Notes under the pieces: generated by a model | Databases searched by the model: none | What the model was told of the DNA's origin: nothing | Seen by the model: only the letters and a program-made list of their open reading frames with translations | Assembly (NCBI RefSeq): GCF_016861695.1 | Contig: NZ_BOLP01000003.1 | Location: 62,001 to 126,000 of the forward strand | Reading direction: 5' to 3' | Length of the DNA: 64,000 bases | Origin: Levilactobacillus andaensis | Lineage (GTDB): Bacteria; Bacillota; Bacilli; Lactobacillales; Lactobacillaceae | Program-made: the position numbers and the translations under genes | Shown: one piece after another, positions 16,840 to 26,431 of the stretch | Position numbering within the stretch: position 1 is the stretch's first letter | Layout of the letters: the number at the start of each line of letters is the position of its first letter

Positions 16840-17409
16840 ATGAAGACAGAAAAGGAAAAATTTTTAGCTGGTGAACCCTACAATATCATGGACCCCGAAC
16901 TGGCTGCTGACGAAACCAAGGCGCGGCGGCTCTGTAAACTGATGAATGACCTAGACGATACGGCGACCGCGGAAAAGGACGGCCTCATTCGCCAGCTCTT
17001 TGGCTCCGTCGGCAAGAGTCCTTGGGTGCAACCCAACTTCCGCTGTGACTTTGGCTACAACATCCATGTCGGCGACTACTTCATGTGTAACTACGACAAT
17101 GTCATCTTGGACATCGCCCCAGTAACCATTGGCGACCACTGCATGATGGCTCCCCACGTTCAGATCTACTCGGCCTACCATCCGCTTGACCCGGCTGGCC
17201 GTGACGCCTTCATCGGCCTCGGCAAACCAGTAACGATTGGCGACCACGTCTGGATCGGTGGCGGTTCCGTGATTCTTCCCGGCGTCACACTCGGCAACAA
17301 CGTCGTGGTCGGCGCCAACTCCACCGTCACCAAGTCCTTCGATGACAACGTGGTCATCGCCGGCAGCCCCGCCCGCGTGATTCGCGAGAACGTTCCTGAA
17401 AACGACTAA
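16840..17409 (+). CDS. maa: Maltose/galactoside O-acetyltransferase family
   Basis: 189 residues. N-terminal Mac domain (KEKFLAGEPYNIMDPEL, about 5-60) followed by a left-handed beta-helix of hexapeptide repeats (about 70-180) ending in 'IAGSPARVIREN'. The catalytic histidine is in YSAYHPLD (about residue 115). Uses acetyl-CoA to acetylate a sugar hydroxyl in the cytoplasm; the physiological sugar is uncertain. Start ATG 16840 follows TGGAGGTAGATCG. A cre-like site upstream suggests sugar-dependent control. Confidence 0.92.
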   Translation: MKTEKEKFLAGEPYNIMDPELAADETKARRLCKLMNDLDDTATAEKDGLIRQLFGSVGKSPWVQPNFRCDFGYNIHVGDYFMCNYDNVILDIAPVTIGDHCMMAPHVQIYSAYHPLDPAGRDAFIGLGKPVTIGDHVWIGGGSVILPGVTLGNNVVVGANSTVTKSFDDNVVIAGSPARVIRENVPEND

Positions 17410-17422
17410 ATCTAAGCGCACT

Positions 17423-17463
17423 GCGAGTCGCTCTACTTTCTGGTAGACCGACTCGCTTTTTTT
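17423..17463 (+). terminator. Intrinsic terminator after maa
   Basis: GCGAGTCGCTCTAC and GGTAGACCGACTCGC form a long stem followed by seven T. Confidence 0.92.
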
Positions 17464-17504
17464 GACCGCATAACTCGCAAGCTTCCATTTAACCTACCAC
17501 AAAC

Positions 17505-17557
17505 TAAAAAAGGTTGTCTCGACCACCCACTCATCGGGTAATCGACACAACCTTTTT
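17505..17557 (-). terminator. Intrinsic terminator of the 333-residue secreted protein gene
   Basis: AGGTTGTCTCGA and TCGACACAACCT pair; on the minus strand a T run follows the stem. It faces the maa terminator. Confidence 0.85.
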
Positions 17558-17574
17558 AACTTTAATTTTTAAAT

Positions 17575-18576
17575 TTAAGCGATCCAACCACCGGTGCTCA
17601 GCACACTCACGCTACCGGTCGGCGTCACCTTGACCGTGTACCGGTACCCTTGGATATCGAAGTCGGCGTGCGCCTTGATATTCAGGTTCTTCGTACTCTG
17701 TGTAAATGCCTGCGTGCTGACAACTTTACCGTGGGCATTTCGGTTCGTCAATTTAACGGCCTTGCCCGCTTGGAAATCGTAAATGGCCGTTTGGCTATCC
17801 TGCTGTAACAGGACGACCCGTTTGACCTCACCATTCGCCGTAGCGACCCCGACCTTGACGTGACCAGCTTGGTCGACCGTGGTGTTGGCCGTAGTTGCGG
17901 ACAAGTCCCGCGTCAATTCACGGTGCAACAGGTTCGGGTAAGTTCCTTTGATGACGGCGTTCACGGGTAACCAGCCAATCGCTTTCCCGGCAGCCGTTTC
18001 GAAGTAGAGGTACTGCTTCTTGCTGGTCGTGGTCAACGACTGAATCGCGTACACCGTCCGGTAGCCGTAGGAGTGACCGTAGTGACTGGCCGCCGTGGTG
18101 CCCAACGTCTTCTTAGGCATATTCCAGAAGTCATTGTTCGTGGTTGGCGTCCAGTAAGCCGTCTTCTTCACGCTCGTCAGCTTGCTGATCTGTTGATGAA
18201 ATTTCAATTGACTCAGAGCGACGTAACCGCCGACTAAGGTCGTATTGGCCTTGCTAGGGTTCGGTACAGCCGTCCCATGCGGCAGCGCCTTCGTCGTCAC
18301 CTTGGCCAGGCGCACGTAGCGTTTGCCATTGACCTTGATGACCTTGTCGACCGTCCACTGTTTCGTGGTGCTCTTGTCGGTCCCCAAGACCGTGCTCTTC
18401 GCGTAAGCGGCGCGCGGATAACTGTAAACCTTAGTCCCTTTGGTCTTAAACGTGAAAATCCGTTGCTGGGGGTATTCTGGCAGCGTGACCTTTTTAGCCG
18501 CTTGTGCCGTCGTGCTACCACCCCACAAAATCAGTCCCAGACTCCCTGCCATTGCTAACTTGATCCAGTTCTTCAT
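17575..18576 (-). CDS. Secreted protein with SH3/GW-like segments, function unknown
   Basis: 333 residues. Signal peptide about 1-27 (cleavage near AQAA), then a basic mature protein rich in T, K, V and Y. The segment ending 'AAGKAIGWLPVNAVI' (about 200) and 'GKRYVRLAKVTTKALPHGTAV' resemble GW/SH3-type cell wall-binding repeats of lactobacillus surface proteins. A C-terminal beta-rich part follows. No catalytic or sorting motif. Start ATG 18576 follows GAGGAGGAAC. Probably bound non-covalently to the wall (inference). Confidence 0.72.
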   Translation of the reverse strand: MKNWIKLAMAGSLGLILWGGSTTAQAAKKVTLPEYPQQRIFTFKTKGTKVYSYPRAAYAKSTVLGTDKSTTKQWTVDKVIKVNGKRYVRLAKVTTKALPHGTAVPNPSKANTTLVGGYVALSQLKFHQQISKLTSVKKTAYWTPTTNNDFWNMPKKTLGTTAASHYGHSYGYRTVYAIQSLTTTSKKQYLYFETAAGKAIGWLPVNAVIKGTYPNLLHRELTRDLSATTANTTVDQAGHVKVGVATANGEVKRVVLLQQDSQTAIYDFQAGKAVKLTNRNAHGKVVSTQAFTQSTKNLNIKAHADFDIQGYRYTVKVTPTGSVSVLSTGGWIA

Positions 18577-18716
18577 GTGTGTTCCTCCTCAGAAGTTTCT
18601 TGCCAACATCTCTTCCTCAACTCAATCGTCTTTTTAACGAAACGGTTCGTCCTAGTCACATACCGTCCCACTAATTCATCGAAAAAACATTAAAGTAGCT
18701 TTACTGAAGTATACAC

Positions 18717-18772
18717 CAAAAGACAATTAATTGTACGCGATAATTGCTATCCGTAACAACTAATTGTCTTTT
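18717..18772 (-). terminator. Probable terminator of pepD
   Basis: AAAAGACAATTA and TAATTGTCTTTT are perfect 12-bp arms around a 30-nt loop, with T-rich ends on either strand. It lies between the pepD stop and the next promoter. Confidence 0.65.
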
Positions 18773-18847
18773 AGGCTTTATTTAGACGAATTCTGGCTTG
18801 ATTTTAAAACGTTTAATCTAAAAACTAATCGAACCATTCACGGCTAG

Positions 18848-20269
18848 TTACAGGTTTTGACCCTTTTCCCAAACCGTCTTAGATAACAACAGGCCTTGCT
18901 TGACCAAGTCGTTAAATAATTGATGGGTCCGCTTAGAAATTTCGCCAGCGGTTTCCAAGTTGCTCTGGGTCAGATAAGTCGTGGCATCGCCGGTGATGTT
19001 GTCATCGGTGGCCGCAACCCGACCGCGGGCATAGGATTGGCAACTGTCGCGGAAGGCGTTGACCGTGGCGACGAACTCGTGGAAATGGGGTTCAATCAGT
19101 ACGGACAAGGTCTTGTTCAACCAGTACACGTTGTCGACAGAAACTTCGGTCGTCGTGTTCTTGTAGTCTTCTGGTGTGTCGTTGATGTTCGTGAAGAACG
19201 GCATGTAAGGTGCGTAGGCAAAGAAGCCCATGGCGACCCACTGAATCGCAGCGTGGTCGGCTGGCACATCGTTTCTAATTTGCAAGATGGATGAGCATTG
19301 GTTCCGGTCCATCGCAATCGACCGGTACTTCTTCTGGTCATCGGCGTTGCCGGAAGCGAACGTGCCAAACGGATCATAAGGCGTGCCGTTATAGTGGGAA
19401 GATAGGAAGAATTGCACGTCTTCAATGGCGAGCTTCTTGGCTGGCTTCCGGGTAAATGGCATGTCTTGGTCGGTTGGTTGTTGGTCCGTAATTTCTGGGT
19501 TAAACAACTTTTGACCGTACCAGGTCCGTGGCGTGTTGTAGTACGCGTCATCTTCACCATGGGTTCCGAAAATTTCGCGGAAGTTAAAGGTGCCTGGCAC
19601 TGGGTTCAAGTGGTGCTTCTCAACGAAGTCCACTAAGTCCGTGGCAACCAGGAAGTTGTCGGTATCGTTTAAATCGACCTCTTGCATCAACGTCTGGTTA
19701 GGTGCGATGGCGTAGGTGTCTTCTGGCAACCGCATTGCGGCCCAGTGATGGCCCCCAGCCGTTTCCAAATACCAGATGTCATTGTGGTCGTTAAAGGAAA
19801 TACTGTTGCTTTCGCCAGTCCCGTACTTTTCAATCAGGGCACCCAGGCGTTGGGCCCCTTCTTTAGCACTCTTAATGTATGGCAAAACCAAGGTGATCAT
19901 GGCTTCTTCATTGATCCCATCATCGACGAGTGGGTCGTAACCCAACACGCGGGCGTTGGTCGCCGTGGTCTCGGTGGCGCTCATGCCGACATTCAATTCG
20001 TTAATGCCGGCTTCTTCATATTGTCCGTCACTCTGGTCAGCCTGTGGCGTCCCCGTATAGCGGTAGGCGTGGTCGGGCAATGGCACGTTGACGCCAGTCG
20101 TAATTGACGTGAACGATGCCCCCTGTTGGTCTACTGCTGGGTGGACCACAAACTTGATGGGATTGATGGGGCCGTAACCGTCCTCGTTACGCGCCACAAT
20201 CGTGGAACCGTCCATGCTAGCGGCTTTACCCACTAAAATCTCAGTACAATCGGAACTCTTCTTCATCAT
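18848..20269 (-). CDS. pepD: C69-family dipeptidase
   Basis: 473 residues from ATG 20269, which has GAAGGGGGCGG upstream; a frame start at 20293 overlaps that site. Belongs to peptidase family C69: the N-terminal nucleophile cysteine is in SSDCTEILVGK, followed by DGSTIVARNEDG. Such enzymes (PepD/PepDA of lactobacilli) cleave a broad range of dipeptides in the cytoplasm, serving peptide nutrition. Other family marks are 'DPLVDDGINEEAM' and 'SNSISFNDHNDIWYLETAGGHHWAA'. Single-gene unit. Confidence 0.93.
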   Translation of the reverse strand: MMKKSSDCTEILVGKAASMDGSTIVARNEDGYGPINPIKFVVHPAVDQQGASFTSITTGVNVPLPDHAYRYTGTPQADQSDGQYEEAGINELNVGMSATETTATNARVLGYDPLVDDGINEEAMITLVLPYIKSAKEGAQRLGALIEKYGTGESNSISFNDHNDIWYLETAGGHHWAAMRLPEDTYAIAPNQTLMQEVDLNDTDNFLVATDLVDFVEKHHLNPVPGTFNFREIFGTHGEDDAYYNTPRTWYGQKLFNPEITDQQPTDQDMPFTRKPAKKLAIEDVQFFLSSHYNGTPYDPFGTFASGNADDQKKYRSIAMDRNQCSSILQIRNDVPADHAAIQWVAMGFFAYAPYMPFFTNINDTPEDYKNTTTEVSVDNVYWLNKTLSVLIEPHFHEFVATVNAFRDSCQSYARGRVAATDDNITGDATTYLTQSNLETAGEISKRTHQLFNDLVKQGLLLSKTVWEKGQNL

Positions 20270-20384
20270 TTGATGTTCCGCCCCCTTCTTCATTCTAGTA
20301 TAAGATTAACTTTTGATTAGAGCTAGGGATTTCGCAAAATTCACTTGGAATCTTGCGGTTCAAAGTCGAGGTTAAGGGCTGGCC

Positions 20385-20558
20385 TGCGCCTGCGGTGGTT
20401 CAGGGAATCACGCTGTGGGGACCGCCTGAAGCCTGTGGAGCGGTCTTCAGGCTCGACTTGGCGCCACGGTCGCCAAGCTCGTCCCGTGCTGTAGGTCGGA
20501 AAAGAACTCCGACCAACACCACCGACACGGCGTTCTTCCCTGACCACCTCCGGCTACG
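20385..20558 (-). repeat. SIR-A structured repeat copy 3 (minus orientation)
   Basis: Outer arms GGTGG-TTCAGGGAA (20394) and TTCCCTGACCACC (20537) pair with one bulge, followed by ACGCTGTG with CACGGCGT. Conserved CTGTGGGGAC strand and the CTTGAAG-type arm degenerate. Upstream of pepD. Confidence 0.82.
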
Positions 20559-20681
20559 GCCGTGCTTGACCGCAACTTGAACCGCTGGATTGCCCGTGGT
20601 TTTGCGAGTGCTAGCTGTATTCTAGTTGTCGTTGTTGGCAACCCTTTATGAATCGTTACGTGTGAATTGCCAAGTTTGGCG

Positions 20682-20718
20682 AAAAAAAGAGACCAGACAA
20701 TTTCTGTCCAGTCTCTCC
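20682..20718 (-). terminator. Intrinsic terminator of the cation ATPase gene
   Basis: AGAGACcAGAC pairs with GTCcaGTCTCT; on the minus strand seven T follow. A SIR-B copy lies between this and the ATPase stop codon. Confidence 0.8.
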
Positions 20719-20795
20719 GTTTCAGTTAAATTAACGATTGAAATACTGAGAAGCAACCTGCACGCCCCAGCAAAGTTGCCAGCGAGCAACAACGT

Positions 20796-20955
20796 CAGCC
20801 GAGAGGTCGCCAGATATGGGATCAGGCGCGTCGTTCTGCTTAGTCGGCGTTTTTTAGCCGGCTTAGCAGAAAACCAATCTTGGAGACTCGTGCATTTCGA
20901 GGCTTCAAGTTGCGTTCGCACCGTTCCAGCCCATATCTGGCGGCCGGTAAGGCGA
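20796..20955 (+). repeat. SIR-B structured repeat copy 2
   Basis: CGCCAGATATGGG (20808-20820) pairs perfectly with CCCATATCTGGCG (20930-20942). Inner arm TTCTGCTTAG/CTTAGCAGAA holds a nested GTCGGC/GCCGGC hairpin. Sits 37 bp from the ATPase stop codon, in its 3' UTR before the terminator. Confidence 0.9.
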
Positions 20956-20991
20956 AGGGACCACTAGGTTGCCCAATCTTCGCTTAACTGA

Positions 20992-23742
20992 TTAGAAGTT
21001 GCGTTGCTCCCGTGAAATGGTGCTGGCATCGATACGGTGGCGAATCGCCTTCGCAATTTCCGTGACGATCAGGACGATGGCCCCCGCCACGATTGGGATT
21101 CCCCAACCGTAATGGAAGTTGACGCTGGTCGTGTGGAAGACGCCTTGCATGGCTGGCCAGTAGATGATCATGGCTTGCAGCAACAACAGGATGCCGACAA
21201 TCACGAAACTCATCTTATTTCTGAAGAAGTATTTCGACAGCACGGGATGGTCATTTTGCAGGTTGAACAGGTAGAAGACCTTCCCGAAGATGATCACGTT
21301 CAGCGTCATCGTGCTCCCGATAACGGCCGAGAGTCCTTGCGCCGTCAAGAAGTCGTAGGCAAACATCCCCAGCCCCGAAATCAGCAGGGAAACGTAGGTC
21401 ACCTCGAAGACGTCCAGCTTGGATAAAATCCCGCGTGTCACGTCCCGGGGTCCCCGTTTCATAATGCCGCTTTCGGCCGGCTCGAAGATGAAGGCAAATT
21501 GAATCGTCAAAGCGGACACCATGTTGATCCACAGCAGTTGCGTTGGGAACAGTGGTAGCTCTTGGTCCATCAAGATGCTCAGGACCACGATCAAACCTTC
21601 GGCGAAACTGGTTGGCAGGAGGAAACGAATCGTCTTACGAATGTTATCGAAGACGTGCCGCCCTTCCCGTACAGCGCCCAGGATCGACGTGAAGTCATCA
21701 TCGGCTAAGACCATATCGGCGGAGTCCTTGGCAACGTCGGTTCCCCGAATCCCCATGGCGACCCCGATATCAGCCTGCTTCAAGGCGGGCGCATCGTTGA
21801 CCCCATCACCGGTCATGGAAACCACGTGACCGCGGGCCTGTTGGGCCTTCACGATTCGCAGCTTGTCGGCTGGTGTGGTCCGCGCGAACACGGTATACTT
21901 GTCGATCTGACTGGTCAGTTCTTCATCGCTCAACTCGGCCAATTCCGGCCCGGTAATGGCGCGCGCTTGCTCCGACAGGTTCAACTGTTGGGCAATCGCA
22001 GCGGCTGTTTCGGGGTCGTCACCAGTGATCATTTTAACCTTGATCCCAGCGTAACGTAGCTGACGCACGGCGTCGGCCACGCCAGGACGTGGTGGATCGA
22101 TGATGCCAGCCATTCCGGCTAAGTGGAAATTCTGGCCCACGGCGATGTCGTCAACTTCAACGGCGTCCGCAGCGACCGGTTGGTACCCCAAGGCCACCAC
22201 CCGTTTTCCTTGGCGGGTCAGTTGTGACAAACGTTGTTGCCAAGCGTCTTCGTCAACTGCTTCGCCCTGTTCACGCATCAAGCGCGTCAAGGTTTGCGGT
22301 GCCCCCTTGACCAACAGGTACCGCTGGCCATTGTGGTCGACTAACCGCGCGGAGTAACGAATGGCGGAGTCGAATGGTAGCGAGTCGATCTCTTGAGGAT
22401 CAGGGTCGGCACCCACCAGCTTGTGGTAGAGCGCAGTCAGCGCCCCATCGGTCGGTTCCCCAGTCAGCACCCACTGGCCCTCTTCCTCATGGAATTCGGC
22501 GTCAGAGGTCTGACCAGCGATTTGGACCAACCATTCGAGGTCGGGGTCAGCTTGCCAGTCGACGTCTTGACCCTCATCATTTTGTACCTGACCGGCGGCA
22601 TCGTAACCCACACCAGACACGGTATAAGTGTCGGCAGTGGTCAAAATGTCGGTCACGGTCATTTCGTTTTTCGTCAGCGTCCCGGTCTTGTCGGTGTTGA
22701 CGATATCCACGGCCCCCAGTGTTTCCACGGCAGGCAGTGTCTTGACGATCACATTTTGCTTAGTCATCTGTTGGGTCCCCATGGCGAGGACGACCGACGT
22801 GCTGGCCGGCAACCCTTCAGGCATGGACCCCACGACCATCGTGATGACGGCGACTAACAGAACGGGCAAACTGTAAACCTTGGTGATCATCCCTAAGATA
22901 AATAGGAGGACCGCCGCAACTAAAATTGCGATGGATAACCCAAGGCCTAAGCTGTTCAGGTTCTTCATCAATGGCGTTGCTTGTTGCTTAACTTCGGCAA
23001 CGTTTTGTTGGATGTGACCAATTTCGGTCTGGGCACCGGTCACGGTCACGATACCGCGGCCAGACCCATTGGTAACGGCCGTTGAGGCGAAGGCCTGGTT
23101 CGACCGTTCGGCCAACGGTAAATTTGCGGTGGGTAAGGGATCTTCTCCCTTAAGCACCGAATCAGTTTCACCGGTCAAGGCGGACTCCTGGATCTTTAAG
23201 TTATCCGCGCTGATCAATCGGAGGTCAGCGGGGACGGTATCCCCGGCTTCCAACTGAACAATATCCCCGGTCACCAGTTCACGGGCGGGCAAATTAATTT
23301 TCTGACCGTCCCGAATGACGATGGCTTCGGAGACTAAGAGCGCCTTGATACGGTCCAAAGCGTTATCCGCTGAACGTTCCTGAAAATAGCCAATGAAAGC
23401 GTTGGCGATGATGACCAATCCGATAACGATTGAGTCGGAATAGTGGTGCATCAGCAGCGTAATCAGGGCGGCAGCCGCCAAAATGTAGATGATGGAGTTG
23501 TTGAACTGCTTCAAGAAGCGCAACAGGTTCGATTGCTTCTTGGCGGTCAGTTCGTTGGGGCCGTTTTGCGCGAGACGTTTCTTCGCCTCGGCGGTCGTCA
23601 ACCCCGCTTCTTCATCGGTGGCATACGCAACAAGTAAGGACTCAGTCGAGCGTTGCCATAGTGGCGGCTGCTGGCTGGGTCCAGGGTCAGTGGTTTCTGC
23701 TTCGGTTGTGGTTGAAACGGTTGCTTCAGGTTCTTGTGCCAT
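20992..23742 (-). CDS. P2-type cation-transporting ATPase
   Basis: 916 residues. N-terminal cation-ATPase domain (QNGPNELTAKKQSN), actuator TGETDS (about 195), membrane motif PEGLP (about 305), phosphorylation site DKTGTLTKNE (about 350), and TGDGVNDAPALKQADIGVAMG (about 620). Order and motifs fit the P2A Ca2+-type or related Na+/K+ pumps of bacteria; PEGLP is the Ca2+-ATPase form. It would export a cation at the expense of ATP; the ion cannot be fixed from sequence. Start ATG 23742 follows AAGGAAGAT. Confidence 0.9.
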   Translation of the reverse strand: MAQEPEATVSTTTEAETTDPGPSQQPPLWQRSTESLLVAYATDEEAGLTTAEAKKRLAQNGPNELTAKKQSNLLRFLKQFNNSIIYILAAAALITLLMHHYSDSIVIGLVIIANAFIGYFQERSADNALDRIKALLVSEAIVIRDGQKINLPARELVTGDIVQLEAGDTVPADLRLISADNLKIQESALTGETDSVLKGEDPLPTANLPLAERSNQAFASTAVTNGSGRGIVTVTGAQTEIGHIQQNVAEVKQQATPLMKNLNSLGLGLSIAILVAAVLLFILGMITKVYSLPVLLVAVITMVVGSMPEGLPASTSVVLAMGTQQMTKQNVIVKTLPAVETLGAVDIVNTDKTGTLTKNEMTVTDILTTADTYTVSGVGYDAAGQVQNDEGQDVDWQADPDLEWLVQIAGQTSDAEFHEEEGQWVLTGEPTDGALTALYHKLVGADPDPQEIDSLPFDSAIRYSARLVDHNGQRYLLVKGAPQTLTRLMREQGEAVDEDAWQQRLSQLTRQGKRVVALGYQPVAADAVEVDDIAVGQNFHLAGMAGIIDPPRPGVADAVRQLRYAGIKVKMITGDDPETAAAIAQQLNLSEQARAITGPELAELSDEELTSQIDKYTVFARTTPADKLRIVKAQQARGHVVSMTGDGVNDAPALKQADIGVAMGIRGTDVAKDSADMVLADDDFTSILGAVREGRHVFDNIRKTIRFLLPTSFAEGLIVVLSILMDQELPLFPTQLLWINMVSALTIQFAFIFEPAESGIMKRGPRDVTRGILSKLDVFEVTYVSLLISGLGMFAYDFLTAQGLSAVIGSTMTLNVIIFGKVFYLFNLQNDHPVLSKYFFRNKMSFVIVGILLLLQAMIIYWPAMQGVFHTTSVNFHYGWGIPIVAGAIVLIVTEIAKAIRHRIDASTISREQRNF

Positions 23743-24016
23743 ATAAATAAATCTTCCTTTCTTGATAAAAACTAACGATTAGCGGTCCGGTATTGGGAGT
23801 GCTGCAAACGATAGGTGCAAGACGTCCACCTCCAAATCTCATTTTTAGTTAATTTATTTTACCAAGTTTTCATGAAAATTGCATCCATTTAGAGGGTAAT
23901 GCAATCTAAATTTAATACTGGGAGTAAATAAGTAACGGTGCAAGGTACATCTCTGCTTATTGGTGCGCGGTGAAGACATGGGAAAAATCGTGATTCACAC
24001 TTAACCATATGTATAC
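23743..24016. other. Spacer upstream of the cation ATPase
   Basis: About 270 bp holding the ATPase promoter region; AT-rich between 23840 and 23920. No gene or repeat seen. Confidence 0.4.
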
Positions 24017-24050
24017 AAAAAGGCGATTACCATTTGTGGTCATCGCCTTT
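24017..24050 (-). terminator. Intrinsic terminator of the phn operon
   Basis: AAAGGCGATtACCA pairs with TGGTcATCGCCTTT; T-rich tail on the minus strand. Just after the 5'-nucleotidase stop. Confidence 0.88.
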
Positions 24051-24058
24051 AATCTCAC

Positions 24059-25615
24059 CTAATAATCGACTCTAAAATTGGTTTGTGGTTCCCCGGTCAC
24101 GACCGGATGGGCCTCGAAGTATTGCATAATGAGCTCGGCCATATCGACGTTGACCTCGCGGATGACCTTAGCCGGCGAGAACATTGGGTAGTCGCCACCA
24201 CCGTTGCCGCGGTACTGGTTCATGGCAACGTCCAGTTGGTCGGTCGGCTGGACCATACGGCCGTGGTAGTTCAGCGATACCACGCGACTACCACGCGGTT
24301 GGGTCAGGTCAAAGCGGTAGTCCAGTCCACTGTAGATGTCGTAGTTATACAATTCTACTTTGGGCGTCGTAAAGGCTGTAGCAACCCCAACGCGGTGGCC
24401 ATCCCGCACCTCGAAGAAGCTTGCACATCGTTCCAGCGCGAGCTTCACATCCGCTCCAGTCAGCCGTTCGACCACCAGCGTATTAGGATACGGATAGCTA
24501 TTCAGTAGTTGCCGTAGCGAGACGTCGCAGCCAAAGCCGTGGACCTCATCGTTGAACAGTGCCGTTGCCGCAATGTCCGTCACACCCGCGGCCATTTCGA
24601 CGCGGTTAATGAATTGAAGATACGGGTGGCCGTGGAGTCGGGCGTCCATGGGGTCCGTGACCGCCAAACTAGTGCCGGTGATCTGACCGACTGGTTGGTC
24701 CAGCCACGTTTCGACCTTGTCCTGAACGGATTGCGTGAGTTGAGTGAGAGCCACGTCTGGTTCCGCCCCAGCCGTTGGTAACAATCGCGCTGACCGATCA
24801 ATTATTCGGTGCGCTGCATCCAACTCAAGGTCGATACACCCCACCGCAACGCCTTTGTCACCGGGTTGTGTCGTGGGCACGCCCTGGTAGACGCCGGCAA
24901 TCTGGCGGTGCTGGTGACCGGTGACCAACGCATCGATGCCGGGAACCTCGGCCAATAACTGATAGCCTTCATTTTCCCCGGTCTGGCGTTCGGTCGGCAC
25001 GCCGGTCGCCGGGTCGGCCTCAAAACCACCATGATAGGCGACCACGACGATGTCGGCCTGCTGCCGTAGTTCGGGAACCAAGCGGCGAGCGGTGGCAACA
25101 GCCGGTTCAAAGGTCAGACCAGCAATGTTACTGGCCCGCTCCCAGACCGGCACATAGGCTGTGGTCAACCCTAGAATGGCAATCTTGATGCCTTGCTTCG
25201 TGATAATTTTATAGGGAGCATCCAGAATTCGCTGGTTTTGACCACCGACGATATTGGCGCCCAACAGCGGATAGATCCGTTTGGCCTCCGCCGCACGAAT
25301 ATAAGCCAAGCCGTAATTGAACTCATGGTTGCCAAGGACCCCCGCATCGTAATGCATGGCACCCGTGATGCGGGTGAACAGGTCTTGTTCCGCGGCTGGG
25401 CGTTTGGCCAAATAGGTTGCAAATGGCGCGCCCTGCAACCAGTCACCATTTTCAATCGTGATCACCACATTATCCGGTCCCGCCGTCGCTTGGGCCTGCC
25501 GAATCACCGTGGCTGCCTTTAACATGCCGTACGGATGCCGATCCGTCGGCGTACTGTAATCCGTGGGGTAAACGTAACCGTGCACGTCACTGGTCGATAA
25601 GATTTGGATATGCAT
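24059..25615 (-). CDS. Bifunctional metallophosphatase/5'-nucleotidase
   Basis: 518 residues. N-terminal calcineurin-like phosphoesterase with metal motifs STSDVHG, NGDWLQG, GNHEF, 'YHGGFEAD' and TGHQHRQ (about 1-260), then a 5'-nucleotidase C-terminal substrate domain (about 300-500). It would dephosphorylate nucleotides or 2',3'-cyclic nucleotides. There is no signal peptide, so it should act in the cytoplasm, unlike the classical secreted UshA. It is the last gene of the phnDCEE operon, starting 2 bp after the phnE stop, which suggests it processes what the transporter brings in. Confidence 0.9.
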   Translation of the reverse strand: MHIQILSTSDVHGYVYPTDYSTPTDRHPYGMLKAATVIRQAQATAGPDNVVITIENGDWLQGAPFATYLAKRPAAEQDLFTRITGAMHYDAGVLGNHEFNYGLAYIRAAEAKRIYPLLGANIVGGQNQRILDAPYKIITKQGIKIAILGLTTAYVPVWERASNIAGLTFEPAVATARRLVPELRQQADIVVVAYHGGFEADPATGVPTERQTGENEGYQLLAEVPGIDALVTGHQHRQIAGVYQGVPTTQPGDKGVAVGCIDLELDAAHRIIDRSARLLPTAGAEPDVALTQLTQSVQDKVETWLDQPVGQITGTSLAVTDPMDARLHGHPYLQFINRVEMAAGVTDIAATALFNDEVHGFGCDVSLRQLLNSYPYPNTLVVERLTGADVKLALERCASFFEVRDGHRVGVATAFTTPKVELYNYDIYSGLDYRFDLTQPRGSRVVSLNYHGRMVQPTDQLDVAMNQYRGNGGGDYPMFSPAKVIREVNVDMAELIMQYFEAHPVVTGEPQTNFRVDY

Positions 25616-25617
25616 GG

Positions 25618-26430
25618 TTAAATCAGCCTCTTTCGTAATTGTTCGGACAGCGAATCAATCAGGAGCACCATGACCACGATGCCTAAGAGAATGATGCCGA
25701 CCTTAGACCAATCCCGCGTTTGAATGGCAAAAATCAACGGGGTCCCGATCCCACCGGCACCCACCATCCCCAAGATGGAGGCAGACCGCACGGCGATTTC
25801 AAACCGGTACAGCGTATAGGACAGAAACTCCGGCATAATCGTCGGCACGGTCGCTAACGCAAAGACCTGTCCGGAACGGCCGCCTGCACTGGTAATGGCC
25901 TCTTCCGAACCGCGGTCCATATTTTCAATGGCCTCGCCGAATAGCTTTCCCAGCATTCCGACCGAGTGGACGCTGACAGCCAACACCCCGGCGTAAGAGC
26001 CGGGCCCGACTGCCTTGATGAACATGATGGCCAAGACGATTTCTGGAAAAGTCCGAATCAAGGTCAGGACAACTTTCCCACTCCCGGAACGCAAGAAGTA
26101 ATGTTCCTTGGGTCCACGCGCTGCCCAAAAGGCAAATGGCACACTGATCAAAGCCGACACAATCGTTCCGAGAAAGGCAATCGCCAACGTTTGTAAAATC
26201 AGCGAAACCAGGTCCTCGCCACTGCCGTCATAGACGTAAGACCACGTTGGGTGAACTAGTCCGTGCAAGATCGACTTGGAGACTGAGGCCGCGGACTCTT
26301 GGAATCCCGAGAATTTCAGCCCATTGATCGTCCAGAAATAAATGATTCCGATAAGCAGGACCCAGAGCAGCCAGCTCCACCGTCGCCACAGGGAGTGTTG
26401 CCGCGAAGGAGGCATAATTGTTGTTTGCAT
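25618..26430 (-). CDS. phnE: Phosphonate-type ABC transporter permease, second copy
   Basis: 270 residues, six membrane segments, with the permease EAA loop (ENMDRGSEEAITSAGG) and 'RFEIAVRSASILGMVGAGGIG' typical of PhnE. Forms a heterodimer or alternative dimer with the product of the preceding gene. Starts 2 bp after the stop of the upstream phnE; its AGGAGG lies in the last codons of that gene. Confidence 0.92.
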   Translation of the reverse strand: MQTTIMPPSRQHSLWRRWSWLLWVLLIGIIYFWTINGLKFSGFQESAASVSKSILHGLVHPTWSYVYDGSGEDLVSLILQTLAIAFLGTIVSALISVPFAFWAARGPKEHYFLRSGSGKVVLTLIRTFPEIVLAIMFIKAVGPGSYAGVLAVSVHSVGMLGKLFGEAIENMDRGSEEAITSAGGRSGQVFALATVPTIMPEFLSYTLYRFEIAVRSASILGMVGAGGIGTPLIFAIQTRDWSKVGIILLGIVVMVLLIDSLSEQLRKRLI

Positions 26431-26431
26431 A